64,000 bases of DNA, from contig NZ_CP129212.1 in the NCBI RefSeq assembly GCF_030413175.1, positions 1-64,000 on the forward strand, read 5' to 3'. Each line of letters begins with the position of its first letter. The first letter of the stretch is position 1. This stretch comes from Bradyrhizobium roseum. GTDB taxonomy: Bacteria; Pseudomonadota; Alphaproteobacteria; Rhizobiales; Xanthobacteraceae. A model generated the notes under the pieces. That model searched no databases and was not told where the DNA came from. It was given only the letters and a program-made list of their open reading frames with translations. Below, in pieces: positions 30,169-41,358 of this stretch. Both the position numbers and the translations under genes were made by a program.

Positions 30169-31221
30169 ATGGCTTTTGTTGAAAAGGTTTTTTCCGGCGT
30201 CCAGCCGACCGGCAATCTGCATCTCGGCAATTACCTCGGCGCGATCGTCAACTTCGTGAAGATGCAGCAAACCCATGACTGCATCTATTGCGTCGTCGAC
30301 ATGCACGCGATCACGCAAGGGGTGGATGTCTGGGGCGGCCCGGCCGAGCTCGCGCGCAACACCCGCGAAGTGACGGCGGCCTTCATCGCCGCCGGCATCG
30401 ATCCGAAGAAGCACATCGTGTTCAACCAGAGCCAGGTCTCGGGCCATGCGGAGCTCGCCTGGATTTTCAACTGCGTCGCGCGCGTCGGCTGGCTCAGCCG
30501 CATGACCCAGTTCAAGGAGAAGGCCGGCAAGGATCGCGAAAACGCGTCGGTGGGACTGTATGACTATCCCGTGCTGATGGCGGCGGACATCCTGCTGTAC
30601 CGCGCCACCCATGTGCCGGTCGGTGAGGACCAGAAGCAGCATCTCGAACTGTCGCGCGACATCGCGCAGAAGTTCAACAACGATTTTGCCGACTCGATCC
30701 GCAGCCGCGGCGCCAATGACGGGCTGTTCTTTCCGCTGCCGGAACCGTTGATCACGGGGCCGGCGACGCGCGTGATGAGCCTGCGCGACGGCACCAAGAA
30801 GATGTCGAAGTCGGACGCCTCGGACAATTCGCGCATCAACCTGACAGACGATGCCGACACCATCGCGCAGAAGGTTCGGAAAGCGAAAACCGATCCGGAG
30901 CCGCTGCCGTCGGAGGAAAAGGGGCTGGAGGGCCGGCCCGAGGCCGACAATCTCGTCGGCATCTACGCGGCGCTGTCCGAGCGCACCAAGGCCGACGTGC
31001 TGAGCGAATTCGGCGGCGGACAGTTCTCCAGCTTCAAGAACGCGCTGGTGGAACTCTGCGTGACAAAACTCTCGCCGATCGCCTCCGAGATGAAGCGGCT
31101 GGTCGCCGATCCAGGCCATGTCGACGCGATCCTGGTCGACGGCGCCGAGCGAGCGCGCGTCATCGCCGACGAAACCATGCGCGCGACCAAGGATATCGTC
31201 GGTTTCATCCGGAAGAGCTAG
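30169..31221 (+). CDS. trpS: tryptophanyl-tRNA synthetase
   Basis: Class Ic aminoacyl-tRNA synthetase that charges tRNA-Trp. The 350-residue protein shows the HIGH-type motif [11 protein letters not shown], the tryptophan/AMP site region with DMHAIT and the KMSKS loop [13 protein letters not shown] 30169 is preceded by GGGAAG at ideal spacing and starts [15 protein letters not shown], the normal TrpS opening; the upstream GTG 30124 is discounted. Confidence 0.97.
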   Translation: MAFVEKVFSGVQPTGNLHLGNYLGAIVNFVKMQQTHDCIYCVVDMHAITQGVDVWGGPAELARNTREVTAAFIAAGIDPKKHIVFNQSQVSGHAELAWIFNCVARVGWLSRMTQFKEKAGKDRENASVGLYDYPVLMAADILLYRATHVPVGEDQKQHLELSRDIAQKFNNDFADSIRSRGANDGLFFPLPEPLITGPATRVMSLRDGTKKMSKSDASDNSRINLTDDADTIAQKVRKAKTDPEPLPSEEKGLEGRPEADNLVGIYAALSERTKADVLSEFGGGQFSSFKNALVELCVTKLSPIASEMKRLVADPGHVDAILVDGAERARVIADETMRATKDIVGFIRKS

Positions 31222-31357
31222 AACGCAACTGAGATTCGCCCTCCCCTGGAGGAGGGTAATATTCCATCGCCGCAACATCGAGGAACCGCGACGCCGCTTG
31301 TCGAAAGCGGCTGCGCCGTGGCAGCATGCGGCGGTTTGGCGCAGCACCGGGACATGC

Positions 31358-31852
31358 ATGACCACCCAGCGACGAAGCTACGAGACGGGCCACAAGCCAA
31401 AATGCCTTGTCATCGTTGACGAGACCGCGGAATGGGATCGCGCGGTCTACTACGCCAGCCGCTGGGCGATCCGCGTCGGCGGCGGGGTGGTGATGTTGCG
31501 CATCATCGAAATCGAGGACCAGAACCAGCAATGGCTGGGGGTCGCCGACATCATGCGCGCCGAGGCCGAGGAGGCCGCCAACGAAGCGCTCGACCGCGCC
31601 TCGGGGCGCGCCAACGGCATCGCCGCCATCACGCCGGAACGGGTGATTCGCGAGGGCGAGCCGACCGCCCAGATCCTCGACGTGATCGACAAGGACGTCG
31701 ATATCTCGATGCTGGTGCTGGCCGCCAATCCGGGCCCCGAAGGTCCCGGCCCGCTGGTCAGCATGATGGCGCAGGTCACCGGTTCGTTCCCGATTCCGGT
31801 GGTCATCGTGCCCGGCGATCTCAGCGATCCGGACATCGACGCGCTGTCTTAA
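31358..31852 (+). CDS. universal stress protein (UspA family)
   Basis: A 164-residue single-domain Usp. The opening KCLVIVDETAEWDRAVYYASRWA and the middle VIREGEPTAQILDVIDKDVDISMLVLAANP are typical, but the usual ATP-binding GxxGx9GS is changed to NPGPEGPGPLVSMMAQVTGS, so nucleotide binding is uncertain. The gene lies between trpS and a NifU-type gene on the same strand. I chose ATG 31358 because the reading frame upstream is a shadow extending into trpS. Confidence 0.85.
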   Translation: MTTQRRSYETGHKPKCLVIVDETAEWDRAVYYASRWAIRVGGGVVMLRIIEIEDQNQQWLGVADIMRAEAEEAANEALDRASGRANGIAAITPERVIREGEPTAQILDVIDKDVDISMLVLAANPGPEGPGPLVSMMAQVTGSFPIPVVIVPGDLSDPDIDALS

Positions 31853-31968
31853 GGACTGATTTTGCTGCTGAATTGCAGGGTTGCGCCCCTTGATCGTGCA
31901 CTGGCGGTCGCCATCTGCTAACGTACAGCCACGCGCCGGCCTTGAACCGGCGACGCCGGAGAAAAAAC

Positions 31969-32538
31969 ATGTTCATTCAGACCGAAGCCACGCCCAATCC
32001 CGCCACGCTGAAATTCATTCCGGGCCGCACCGTGCTCGACACCGGCACGATGGAATTCGCAAACCGCGATGCCGCCGCGCGCTCGCCGCTGGCCGAGCGC
32101 CTGTTCGGCGTGCCCGGCGTTTCCAGCGTATTCTACGGCTATGATTTCGTCACCGTTACCAAGGCGGAGGGCGACTGGCAGCACCTCAAGCCCGCGATCC
32201 TCGGCGCCATCATGGAACACTATATGTCCGGCGCGCCGCTGCTCGCCGACGGTTCTGCAGGGAATGACGAGGCCTCCGACGAGGAAGACGAGTTCTTCAA
32301 CGAGGCCGATGCCGATACGGTCGCGACCATCAAGGATCTGATCGAGACGCGCGTGCGCCCGGCGGTCGCCAATGACGGCGGCGACATCACCTTCCGCGGC
32401 TTCAAGGACGGTGTCGTCTACCTCAACATGAAGGGCGCCTGCGCCGGGTGCCCGTCATCGACGGCGACATTGCAGCACGGCATCCAGAACCTGCTGAAGC
32501 ACTTCGTGCCCGACGTGGTTGAAGTCCGGCCGATGTGA
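31969..32538 (+). CDS. NifU family Fe-S cluster carrier (Nfu type)
   Basis: A 189-residue Nfu-type scaffold/carrier that delivers [4Fe-4S] clusters. The N-terminal Nfu_N domain starts MFIQTEATPNPATLKFIPG, and the C-terminal NifU domain has the cluster-binding CxxC in GACAGCPSSTATLQ. An acidic linker (ASDEEDEFFNEADAD) joins them. The ATG is preceded by CGGAGAA. Standing alone, it is a housekeeping-type Nfu rather than part of a nif cluster. Confidence 0.93.
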   Translation: MFIQTEATPNPATLKFIPGRTVLDTGTMEFANRDAAARSPLAERLFGVPGVSSVFYGYDFVTVTKAEGDWQHLKPAILGAIMEHYMSGAPLLADGSAGNDEASDEEDEFFNEADADTVATIKDLIETRVRPAVANDGGDITFRGFKDGVVYLNMKGACAGCPSSTATLQHGIQNLLKHFVPDVVEVRPM

Positions 32539-32547
32539 GGTGATGCC

Positions 32548-32637
32548 GTAGGGTGGGCAAAGGCGCGATTGCGCCGTGCCCACCATCATGCATCCGCACC
32601 ACCGAATGGTGGGCACGCTTCGCTTTGCCCACCCTAC
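32548..32637. repeat. palindromic repeat family D
   Basis: A 90-base palindrome beginning GTAGGGTGGGCAAAG and ending CTTTGCCCACCCTAC, with a second arm pair CGTGCCCACC/GGTGGGCACG. It occupies the space between the convergent ends of the Nfu gene and the chemoreceptor gene. Confidence 0.8.
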
Positions 32638-32653
32638 ACGATAACGATCTGAC

Positions 32654-34339
32654 CTACGCCGCCATTCCGATGCTGGCCGCTTCCGCCGCAGCCCGCTGCA
32701 TCCCGTTGGACATCTCGCTGGTGACGGTGCTCTGCTCCTCGACCGCGGCCGCGGTCGACGTGACGTATTCGCTGACTTCCTGGATCGCCTTCTTGATCGA
32801 ATTCAGCGCTCCGACCACGTCGCCGGAAATGCCGTTGAGGTTGCCGATTTCCTGCTCGATCTTGTCGGTGGCCTGCTTGGCCTGGTTGGCGAGATTCTTG
32901 ACCTCGGAGGCAACCACGGCAAAGCCGCGGCCGGCTTCGCCGGCTCGGGCGGATTCGATGGTGGCATTGAGCGCCAGCAAGTTGATCTGTCCGGTGATGT
33001 CGCCGATCAACTGCACGATGCTGCTCATCGACTCCGCCGCCAGCGCCAGACGCTGCGCCTGCTGATCGGCGGCCTCGACCCGATCGACCGCGGTCAGCGC
33101 CGTGTCCCTGGACTTCGACATTGCCGCCGAGATTTCACGGACCGAGGCGTTCAGCTCCTCGGCGCCGGCCGCGACCGACTCCATCATGCCGCGCACCCTT
33201 TCGCTCCGCATCCGCGCCAACACCTGCGCGGTGGTGTCGGAGGCGTATTTAACCACCTTGAACGGCTTGCCGTTGAGGTCGCGGATCGGATTGTAGGACG
33301 CCTGGATCCAGACCTGCTTGCCGCCCTTGCCGACCCGCTCATATTCTCCCGACTGAAACTCGCCACGGTTCAGGCCGGCCCAGAATGCGCGATAGGCTTC
33401 GCCGTCGCGCTGGCCAGCCGGCACGAACATGCTGTGATGCTTGCCCTGGATCTCGGCCAGCGAATAGCCGAGCGCGCCGAGGAAATTCGCGTTGGCCGTC
33501 AGCACATGGCCGTCCATCGTGAACTCGATCACCGCCTGCGACTTGCCGATCGCCTCGATCTGGCCGGCGAAATTCGCCGTTTTCAGTTTGTCCGCGGTGA
33601 TGTCGGAGGCGAATTTCACCACCTTGAACGGCTTGCCGGTATCGTCGAGGATCGGATTGTAGGAGGCGAGGATCCACACCTCTTTGCCGCCCTTGCCGAA
33701 TCGCTTGTATTCGCCCGACTGCAGTTCACCGCGGCCCAGCCTGGCCCAGAACTCCCGATAGGCGGCGCTTTCGCGCTCCGCCGGCGCCACGAACATCTGG
33801 TGATGCTTGCCCTGGATTTCCTCCAGGCTGTAGCCCACCGTGGCGAGGAAGTTCTCGTTGGCGGTGATGATGGTGCCGTCGAGATTGAACTCGATCACCG
33901 CCTGCGCGCGGCCGATCGCGGAAATCTTGCCGGCATCCTCCATGTTGCGGATCTTCCTTGCCGTGATGTCGGTGGCGAACTTGATGACCTTCACGGGCTT
34001 GCCGGCATTGTCCATGATCGGATTATAGGACGCCTGGACCCAGACCTCGCGACCGCCCTTGCCGAGACGCTTGTATTCGCCGGCCTGGAATTCACCGCGA
34101 TTGAGGCTGGCCCAGAACGCCTTGTAGGCCTCGCTGCCGCGCAGCTCCGGCGGCGCGAACATCTGATGATGCTGGCCCCGGATTTCATCGAGACGGTAAC
34201 CCATCGCGTCGAGGAAATTCTGGTTGGCGGTGACGATCGTGCCGTCCATCCTGAACTCGATCACGGCCTGCGAGCGGCTGATCGCAGCGGCCTGCGCCAA
34301 TGCATCGCGAGCCGACGAACTGCTTTTCCACAAAGGCAT
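32654..34339 (-). CDS. soluble methyl-accepting chemotaxis protein with three PAS domains
   Basis: A 561-residue cytoplasmic chemoreceptor. Three PAS domains repeat with an exact 122-residue period: the phrase QAVIEF occurs at 24, 146 and 268, and each repeat ends in YNPI followed by a GKP-KV-KFA/KYAS-D pattern (PAS-PAC). The MCP signalling domain (about 380-561) has the conserved tip GQINLLALNATIESARAGEAGRGFAVVASEV at 450-480. No membrane helix, HAMP domain or CheR-tethering pentapeptide is visible. Architecture resembles BdlA of Pseudomonas, which senses redox or nutrient cues and controls biofilm dispersal; the PAS ligand here is unknown. No che genes are adjacent. Confidence 0.93.
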   Translation of the reverse strand: MPLWKSSSSARDALAQAAAISRSQAVIEFRMDGTIVTANQNFLDAMGYRLDEIRGQHHQMFAPPELRGSEAYKAFWASLNRGEFQAGEYKRLGKGGREVWVQASYNPIMDNAGKPVKVIKFATDITARKIRNMEDAGKISAIGRAQAVIEFNLDGTIITANENFLATVGYSLEEIQGKHHQMFVAPAERESAAYREFWARLGRGELQSGEYKRFGKGGKEVWILASYNPILDDTGKPFKVVKFASDITADKLKTANFAGQIEAIGKSQAVIEFTMDGHVLTANANFLGALGYSLAEIQGKHHSMFVPAGQRDGEAYRAFWAGLNRGEFQSGEYERVGKGGKQVWIQASYNPIRDLNGKPFKVVKYASDTTAQVLARMRSERVRGMMESVAAGAEELNASVREISAAMSKSRDTALTAVDRVEAADQQAQRLALAAESMSSIVQLIGDITGQINLLALNATIESARAGEAGRGFAVVASEVKNLANQAKQATDKIEQEIGNLNGISGDVVGALNSIKKAIQEVSEYVTSTAAAVEEQSTVTSEMSNGMQRAAAEAASIGMAA

Positions 34340-34674
34340 AAAAATCCCCTCCCCAATGCTGGCACGGGCGCGGCTTGAAATTCCGAATGCAGCCCCGTCC
34401 GGATCCCCCTTGATCCGTATTTCCTCGGGAGTCAGGCTCTCACCGGCTGGTGAAGAAACACTTAATACCTTACAATTTCAATAGCTTAGCATCGTACGGT
34501 TGCATGATGATGCACGCGCATCAAAAATGGGGCGCGAGCTTTTTTGCCGCAGATTCCCACAGGTAGCGGTCACCCAAGGTAGAGCGATGGCGCGGCTGCT
34601 TCGCCATGGATGCAAACGCGGAAATAACGCGGCAACGCATTCAACCGGAACCAAAAAACCTTTACGCTGGGAGC
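34340..34674. other. divergent intergenic region before tsaB
   Basis: About 335 bases between the chemoreceptor and tsaB. The segment 34450-34500 is AT-rich (AAACACTTAATACCTTACAATTTCAATAG in part) and probably contains promoters for one or both genes. No ORF, repeat copy or clear operator was found. Confidence 0.4.
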
Positions 34675-35379
34675 ATGCTCATTCTCGCCATCGATACCGC
34701 GCTCGATGCCTGCGCCGCGGCCGTGCTCGACACCAGCGCAGGCGGCGTCGTCGCCCACGAATCTCAGGCGATGAAGCGCGGTCATGCCGAGGCCCTGATG
34801 CCGCTGATCGCGCGCGTCATGAAGGCGTCCGGCATTGCGTTTGCCGCGCTCGACCGTATCGCCGCGACCACCGGTCCCGGCAGCTTTACCGGATTGCGCG
34901 TCGGCCTTTCCGCCGCGCGCGGCATTGCGCTCGCCGCCGGCAAGCCGGTCGTCGGCGTGACGACACTGACGGCCTTTGCCGCGCCCATCGTCAGTGAAAG
35001 TGACGACCTGCACCCCGTGATCGCTGCGATCGATGCGCGGCATGATCATATCTACTTCCAGGCGGTCGGCGGCGACGGCAGTCCGCTGATCAAGCCGCAG
35101 GTCGCGCCGATCGCCGAAGCGCTCGGCGCGGCGCGTTTCGGCGCGCCCTATCTGGTCGGAAATGCGGCGCAGATTCTCGCCGAGCGCTGGCCGGCCGACG
35201 CCGCGCCGCCATTGCGGATCCACCAGCAACCCGCGCCCGATATCGCGTGGGTGGCGTGGCTGGGCGCCGCCATCGATCCCGAAAGCTCCCCGGCACGCCC
35301 CTATTATCTGCGCGCGCCCGACGCCAAGCCGCCGAAGGACCCGTTGTCCGGCGCTGCCGAGAAGCCGGAAGCGCAATGA
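34675..35379 (+). CDS. tsaB: tRNA threonylcarbamoyladenosine biosynthesis protein TsaB
   Basis: TsaB partners TsaD and TsaE in making t6A37 on ANN-decoding tRNAs. The 234-residue protein starts MLILAIDTALDACAAAVLD and has the YeaZ-type GPGSFTGLRVGLSAARGIALA. ATG 34675 fits the family start; an upstream in-frame ATG (34606) is discounted. Its stop codon overlaps the rimI start in an ATGA arrangement. tsaB-rimI-fur is a gene order shared by many alphaproteobacteria. Confidence 0.95.
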   Translation: MLILAIDTALDACAAAVLDTSAGGVVAHESQAMKRGHAEALMPLIARVMKASGIAFAALDRIAATTGPGSFTGLRVGLSAARGIALAAGKPVVGVTTLTAFAAPIVSESDDLHPVIAAIDARHDHIYFQAVGGDGSPLIKPQVAPIAEALGAARFGAPYLVGNAAQILAERWPADAAPPLRIHQQPAPDIAWVAWLGAAIDPESSPARPYYLRAPDAKPPKDPLSGAAEKPEAQ

Positions 35380-35858
35380 CCTGGCTCTCCGACTGGTGGC
35401 GCGGCGGCGCCGCCGTGATCGAGCCGGCAAGTCAGCGCGACGCGGCGCGGCTGGCGCAGCTGCATGGCGCATCGTTTCACCGCGGCTGGGGCGAAGGCGA
35501 ATTCGAGGTAATGCTGACCGAGCGCAACACGCTCGTTCATCGCCTCCGGCAAGGACGCAGGATCATCGGCTTTGCGGTGTCGCGCATGGCCGCGGACGAG
35601 GCGGAATTGCTGTCGATCGCGATCGACGCCGGCCAACGCGGCCGCGGCCTGTCGCGCAACCTGCTGCTGACGCACCTCGGTCATCTCGCCGGCCGCGGCG
35701 TGCGCAAGATCTTCCTCGAAGTCGAAGAAAACAATCAGCCGGCGCGGCGCCTGTATGAATGGGCCGGATTTGAGGTAATCGGCCGTCGGGAGCGCTATTA
35801 TCAGCAGCCGGGCGGCGAACAATTGAATGCGCTTCTGATGCGGCGTGACTTGTCGTAA
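35376..35858 (+). CDS. rimI: ribosomal-protein-alanine N-acetyltransferase RimI-like
   Basis: A 160-residue GNAT acetyltransferase that in other bacteria acetylates the N-terminus of ribosomal protein S18. The acetyl-CoA motif is visible in LLSIAIDAGQRGRGLSRNLL, and the RimI-typical tail KIFLEVEENNQPARRLYEWAGFEVIGRRERYYQ is complete. It overlaps tsaB by four bases, which argues for coupling. Confidence 0.9.
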   Translation: MTWLSDWWRGGAAVIEPASQRDAARLAQLHGASFHRGWGEGEFEVMLTERNTLVHRLRQGRRIIGFAVSRMAADEAELLSIAIDAGQRGRGLSRNLLLTHLGHLAGRGVRKIFLEVEENNQPARRLYEWAGFEVIGRRERYYQQPGGEQLNALLMRRDLS

Positions 35859-35909
35859 TATGCAGGCGGTGGCAAAAGACCCCCGATCGCGTCCGGAGGC
35901 CCCGAGATC

Positions 35910-36359
35910 ATGCCCGCACTGAAATCCCCGTCTGCGCACGAGAACACCGGTATCGAGGCGCGCTGTGCCGCGACCGGCATGCGCATGACCGAGCAGCGCC
36001 GGGTGATCGCGCGCGTGCTGGCCGATTCGGTCGATCATCCCGATGTGGAGGAACTCTATCGTCGCTGCGTCGCGGTCGACGACAAGATCTCGATCTCGAC
36101 GGTGTATCGCACCGTCAAACTGTTCGAGGACGCCGGGATCATCGAGCGCCACGATTTTCGCGAAGGCCGGGCGCGCTATGAGCAGATGCCCGACAGCCAC
36201 CACGATCACCTGATCAACCTGCGCGACGGCAAGGTGATCGAGTTCACCTCGGAAGAGATCGAGAAGCTGCAGGCCGAAATCGCCCGCAAGCTCGGCTACA
36301 AACTGGTCGATCATCGGCTGGAATTGTATTGCGTCCCGCTCGACGAAGACAAAACCTAA
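35910..36359 (+). CDS. fur: ferric uptake regulator Fur
   Basis: A 149-residue Fur-family metalloregulator. The winged helix is in MTEQRRVIARVLADSVDHPDVEEL...ISISTVYRTVKLFEDAGII, and the regulatory metal region in SHHDHLINLRDGKVIEF. In E. coli Fur the equivalent segment reads HLICLDCGK; here both cysteines are missing (N and R-D), so the structural zinc CxxC site is lost, which I recall as a feature of bradyrhizobial Fur. In these bacteria much iron control is done by Irr, and Fur has a narrower role. It lies 51 bases after rimI. Confidence 0.92.
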   Translation: MPALKSPSAHENTGIEARCAATGMRMTEQRRVIARVLADSVDHPDVEELYRRCVAVDDKISISTVYRTVKLFEDAGIIERHDFREGRARYEQMPDSHHDHLINLRDGKVIEFTSEEIEKLQAEIARKLGYKLVDHRLELYCVPLDEDKT

Positions 36360-36378
36360 TTCTCGCGAATCATTCTTC

Positions 36379-37053
36379 GTGAATTTCGATCTCATCATCT
36401 TCGATTGCGACGGCGTGCTGGTCGACAGCGAGGTCATCTCCTGTCGCGCGCATGCCGATGTACTCAGCCGTCACGGCTATCCGATCACCTCCGAGCAGGT
36501 ATTCAACCGTTTCCTCGGCCGCTCGACGAAGCAGGCGAACGCGGAAGTGGAGTCGGAGCTCGGGCGCGCGCTGCCCGACGATTTTCACGGGCAGTTGCAG
36601 GACGAGTTATTCCTCGCATTCGAAACGGATCTGGAAGCCGTTCCGCACATTCACGCGGCGCTCGACGACATCACGCAGGCGGTCTGCGTCGCATCAAGCG
36701 GATCGCATCAGCGCATGCGCGTGACGCTCGGACGGACCGGGCTCTACGATCGCCTTTCACCTCACATCTTCTCCGCCTCGCAGGTCGCCAACGGCAAGCC
36801 CGCGCCCGACCTGTTCCTGTTTGCCGCAGAACAAATGAACGTCGCGCCCGAGCGTTGCCTCGTGGTCGAGGATAGCATTCCCGGCATTGCCGGCGCCCGC
36901 GCCGCCGGGATGGCCGTGCTGGGGTTCTATGGCGCCAGCCATTGCCGCGAAGGATATGGCACGAAATTGCGGGATGCCGGCGCGACGATGATCTTCGACG
37001 ATATGCGACAGCTTCCCGAGCTGATTGCGCGCGTCGGTGGAAATCCCGGCTAA
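36379..37053 (+). CDS. HAD family hydrolase (phosphoglycolate phosphatase-like)
   Basis: A 224-residue HAD phosphatase of the beta-PGM/Gph subfamily. Motif I is IIFDCDGVLVDSEVI, motif II CVASSGSHQRMR, motif III KPAPDLFLFAAEQM and motif IV CLVVEDSIPGIAGARAAGM, all intact. The start codon is GTG 36379. It follows fur by 19 bases and is probably cotranscribed. Likely substrates are small sugar or glycolate phosphates, not determinable here. Confidence 0.88.
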   Translation: MNFDLIIFDCDGVLVDSEVISCRAHADVLSRHGYPITSEQVFNRFLGRSTKQANAEVESELGRALPDDFHGQLQDELFLAFETDLEAVPHIHAALDDITQAVCVASSGSHQRMRVTLGRTGLYDRLSPHIFSASQVANGKPAPDLFLFAAEQMNVAPERCLVVEDSIPGIAGARAAGMAVLGFYGASHCREGYGTKLRDAGATMIFDDMRQLPELIARVGGNPG

Positions 37054-37186
37054 TTCGGCACCGTATGGCCGAGGTCTGCGGAATCGAACCGAATTGATCG
37101 GCTCAAGCGCTGGCTTTTTGGCTATTTAGGCTATATTTGAGCCTCAGCCGCCGCCAGGGCGCCATTCCACCAGCACTCAAGGTTCC

Positions 37187-38581
<1,395 letters not shown>

Positions 38582-38585
38582 ACCC

Positions 38586-39637
<1,052 letters not shown>

Positions 39638-39641
<4 letters not shown>

Positions 39642-40231
39642 CCCAGGAAACGTCGGTGCCGGACTTGCCGCGGGCGGCAGGCCCGGCCCGCAACCCGAAC
39701 ATGGCAATACAAGGCGCTGGAACGCTCGTGTCGTCCGTCCTTCCCCTCACCGAAGTCCTCGTCGTCGCCGATTGCTGGCAGAGCGAGCCCGAGGCCGAGG
39801 CCGTGATCCATCGCGCCATCCATGCGGCGGCCGAAATCGCTGACGCCGACGTCGGCGAGGCCGAACTCGCGGTCATGCTGACCGACGATGCCGGAATCCG
39901 CACGCTCAACAACAACTGGCGCGGCATCGACAAGCCGACCAACGTGCTGTCGTTCCCGGCGCTGCAGCCGACCGCGGGCGCACCCGCCGACGCGCCGCGC
40001 ATGCTCGGCGATATCGCCATCGCCTACGAGACCACGCGCAAGGAGGCTGACGACGAGGAAAAGCCGTTCGATCATCACCTCAGCCATCTGGCGGTGCACG
40101 GGTTCCTGCATCTGATCGGGTACGATCACGAAAAGGACGACGACGCCGAAGCCATGGAGAATCTCGAACGGGAGATCCTCGCCCAGCTCGGCATTCCAGA
40201 TCCGTATGCAGACCGGGAGCGGATGGACTGA
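39638..40231 (+). CDS. ybeY: endoribonuclease YbeY (rRNA maturation)
   Basis: YbeY is a zinc metalloprotein needed for 16S rRNA 3'-end maturation and ribosome quality control. The hallmark zinc site HLAVHGFLHLIGYDHEKDDD (H-x3-H-x5-H) is present, as is RTLNNNWRGIDKPTNVLSFP. The frame opens at TTG 39638, overlapping the phoH stop, giving 197 residues. ATG 39701 (MAIQGAG) would give about 176 and is nearer the usual family start. Confidence 0.94.
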
Positions 40232-40233
40232 AA

Positions 40234-41358
40234 ATGCCGGACTCCGACCCTGTCCAGGATAATCCACGCGACACGCCCAACCTGCCGGCGGTGGTGAAAG
40301 AGGGCGAGGTGTTGCGCCCGGCCGCCGACAACTGGCTGCTGCGCGCGATCCGCACACTGTTCGGCTGGAAGGCAGGCTCGGTCCGCGCCGACCTTCAGGT
40401 CGTGCTCGATACCTCGACCCCCGATGACGTCGGCTTTTCCGCCATCGAGCGCACCATGCTGCGCAACATCCTCAGCCTCAACGAGCGGCGGATCGCCGAC
40501 GTCATGGTGCATCGCGCCGACATCGTCGCGGTCAAGCAGGATATCCAGCTCGGCGAACTCATGGGCCTGTTCGAAAGCGCAGCGCATTCGCGGCTGGTGG
40601 TCTATGACGAGACGCTCGACGACCCCGTCGGCATCGTCCACATCCGCGACCTCCTGGCATTCATGACCGCGAAGGCGCGAGTCGGCGATACCGCCAAACC
40701 CAAGCGCAAAAAGCCGTTCCCGGCCGGACTCGACCTGCGTGCGGTCGATCTCGCCTTGCCGCTGACGGAAGCCAACATCATCCGCAAGCTGTTGTATGTG
40801 CCGCCATCGATGCGGGCGATCGACCTGCTGGCGCAGATGCAGGCCTCGCGCATCCATCTGGCGCTGGTGGTGGACGAATATGGCGGCACCGACGGGCTGG
40901 TGTCGATCGAGGACATCGTCGAGCAGATCGTCGGCGAGATCGACGACGAGCACGACAGCGACGAGCCGCCGGCCATTGTCCGCCAGGCGGACGGCTCCTT
41001 CTTCGCGGACGCCCGCGCCAGCCTCGAGGACGCCCGCACCGTCATCGGCGAGGAATTCGTCACCGGTGAAGCCGGCGAGGAGGTGGCCACCCTGGGCGGC
41101 TATCTGGTGGCGCAGGTCGGCCGGTTGCCGGTGCGCGGCGAGGTCATTGCGGGCCCGGGCAATTTCGAGATCGAGGTGCTCGACGCCGATCCGCGCCGCG
41201 TCAAGCGGCTGCGAATCGGAATCCGGAAGGAACGCCCGGCGGCACGTCCGCCGCGCGAGCGAACCCGCCGCGATTCGGCACAAGAGACAAATGTGCCGCC
41301 AACCAACGACAATACCCCGCCGGGTCCGACGTCGGGCGATGGAGCCGGCACGCCGTGA
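40234..41358 (+). CDS. CBS-domain hemolysin/CorC-like protein
   Basis: A 374-residue cytoplasmic protein of the CorC/TlyC type: two CBS domains (about 85-145 and 185-240; NERRIADVMVHRADIVAV, SRIHLALVVDEYGGTDGLVSIEDIVEQIVGEI) and a C-terminal CorC_HlyC domain (AATLGGYLVAQVGRLPVRGE-like). CorC has been tied to magnesium/cobalt efflux, and this family always sits with ybeY and lnt. The last 50 residues are a disordered basic and Pro/Thr-rich tail. Its end overlaps the lnt start by four bases. Confidence 0.92.
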   Translation: MPDSDPVQDNPRDTPNLPAVVKEGEVLRPAADNWLLRAIRTLFGWKAGSVRADLQVVLDTSTPDDVGFSAIERTMLRNILSLNERRIADVMVHRADIVAVKQDIQLGELMGLFESAAHSRLVVYDETLDDPVGIVHIRDLLAFMTAKARVGDTAKPKRKKPFPAGLDLRAVDLALPLTEANIIRKLLYVPPSMRAIDLLAQMQASRIHLALVVDEYGGTDGLVSIEDIVEQIVGEIDDEHDSDEPPAIVRQADGSFFADARASLEDARTVIGEEFVTGEAGEEVATLGGYLVAQVGRLPVRGEVIAGPGNFEIEVLDADPRRVKRLRIGIRKERPAARPPRERTRRDSAQETNVPPTNDNTPPGPTSGDGAGTP

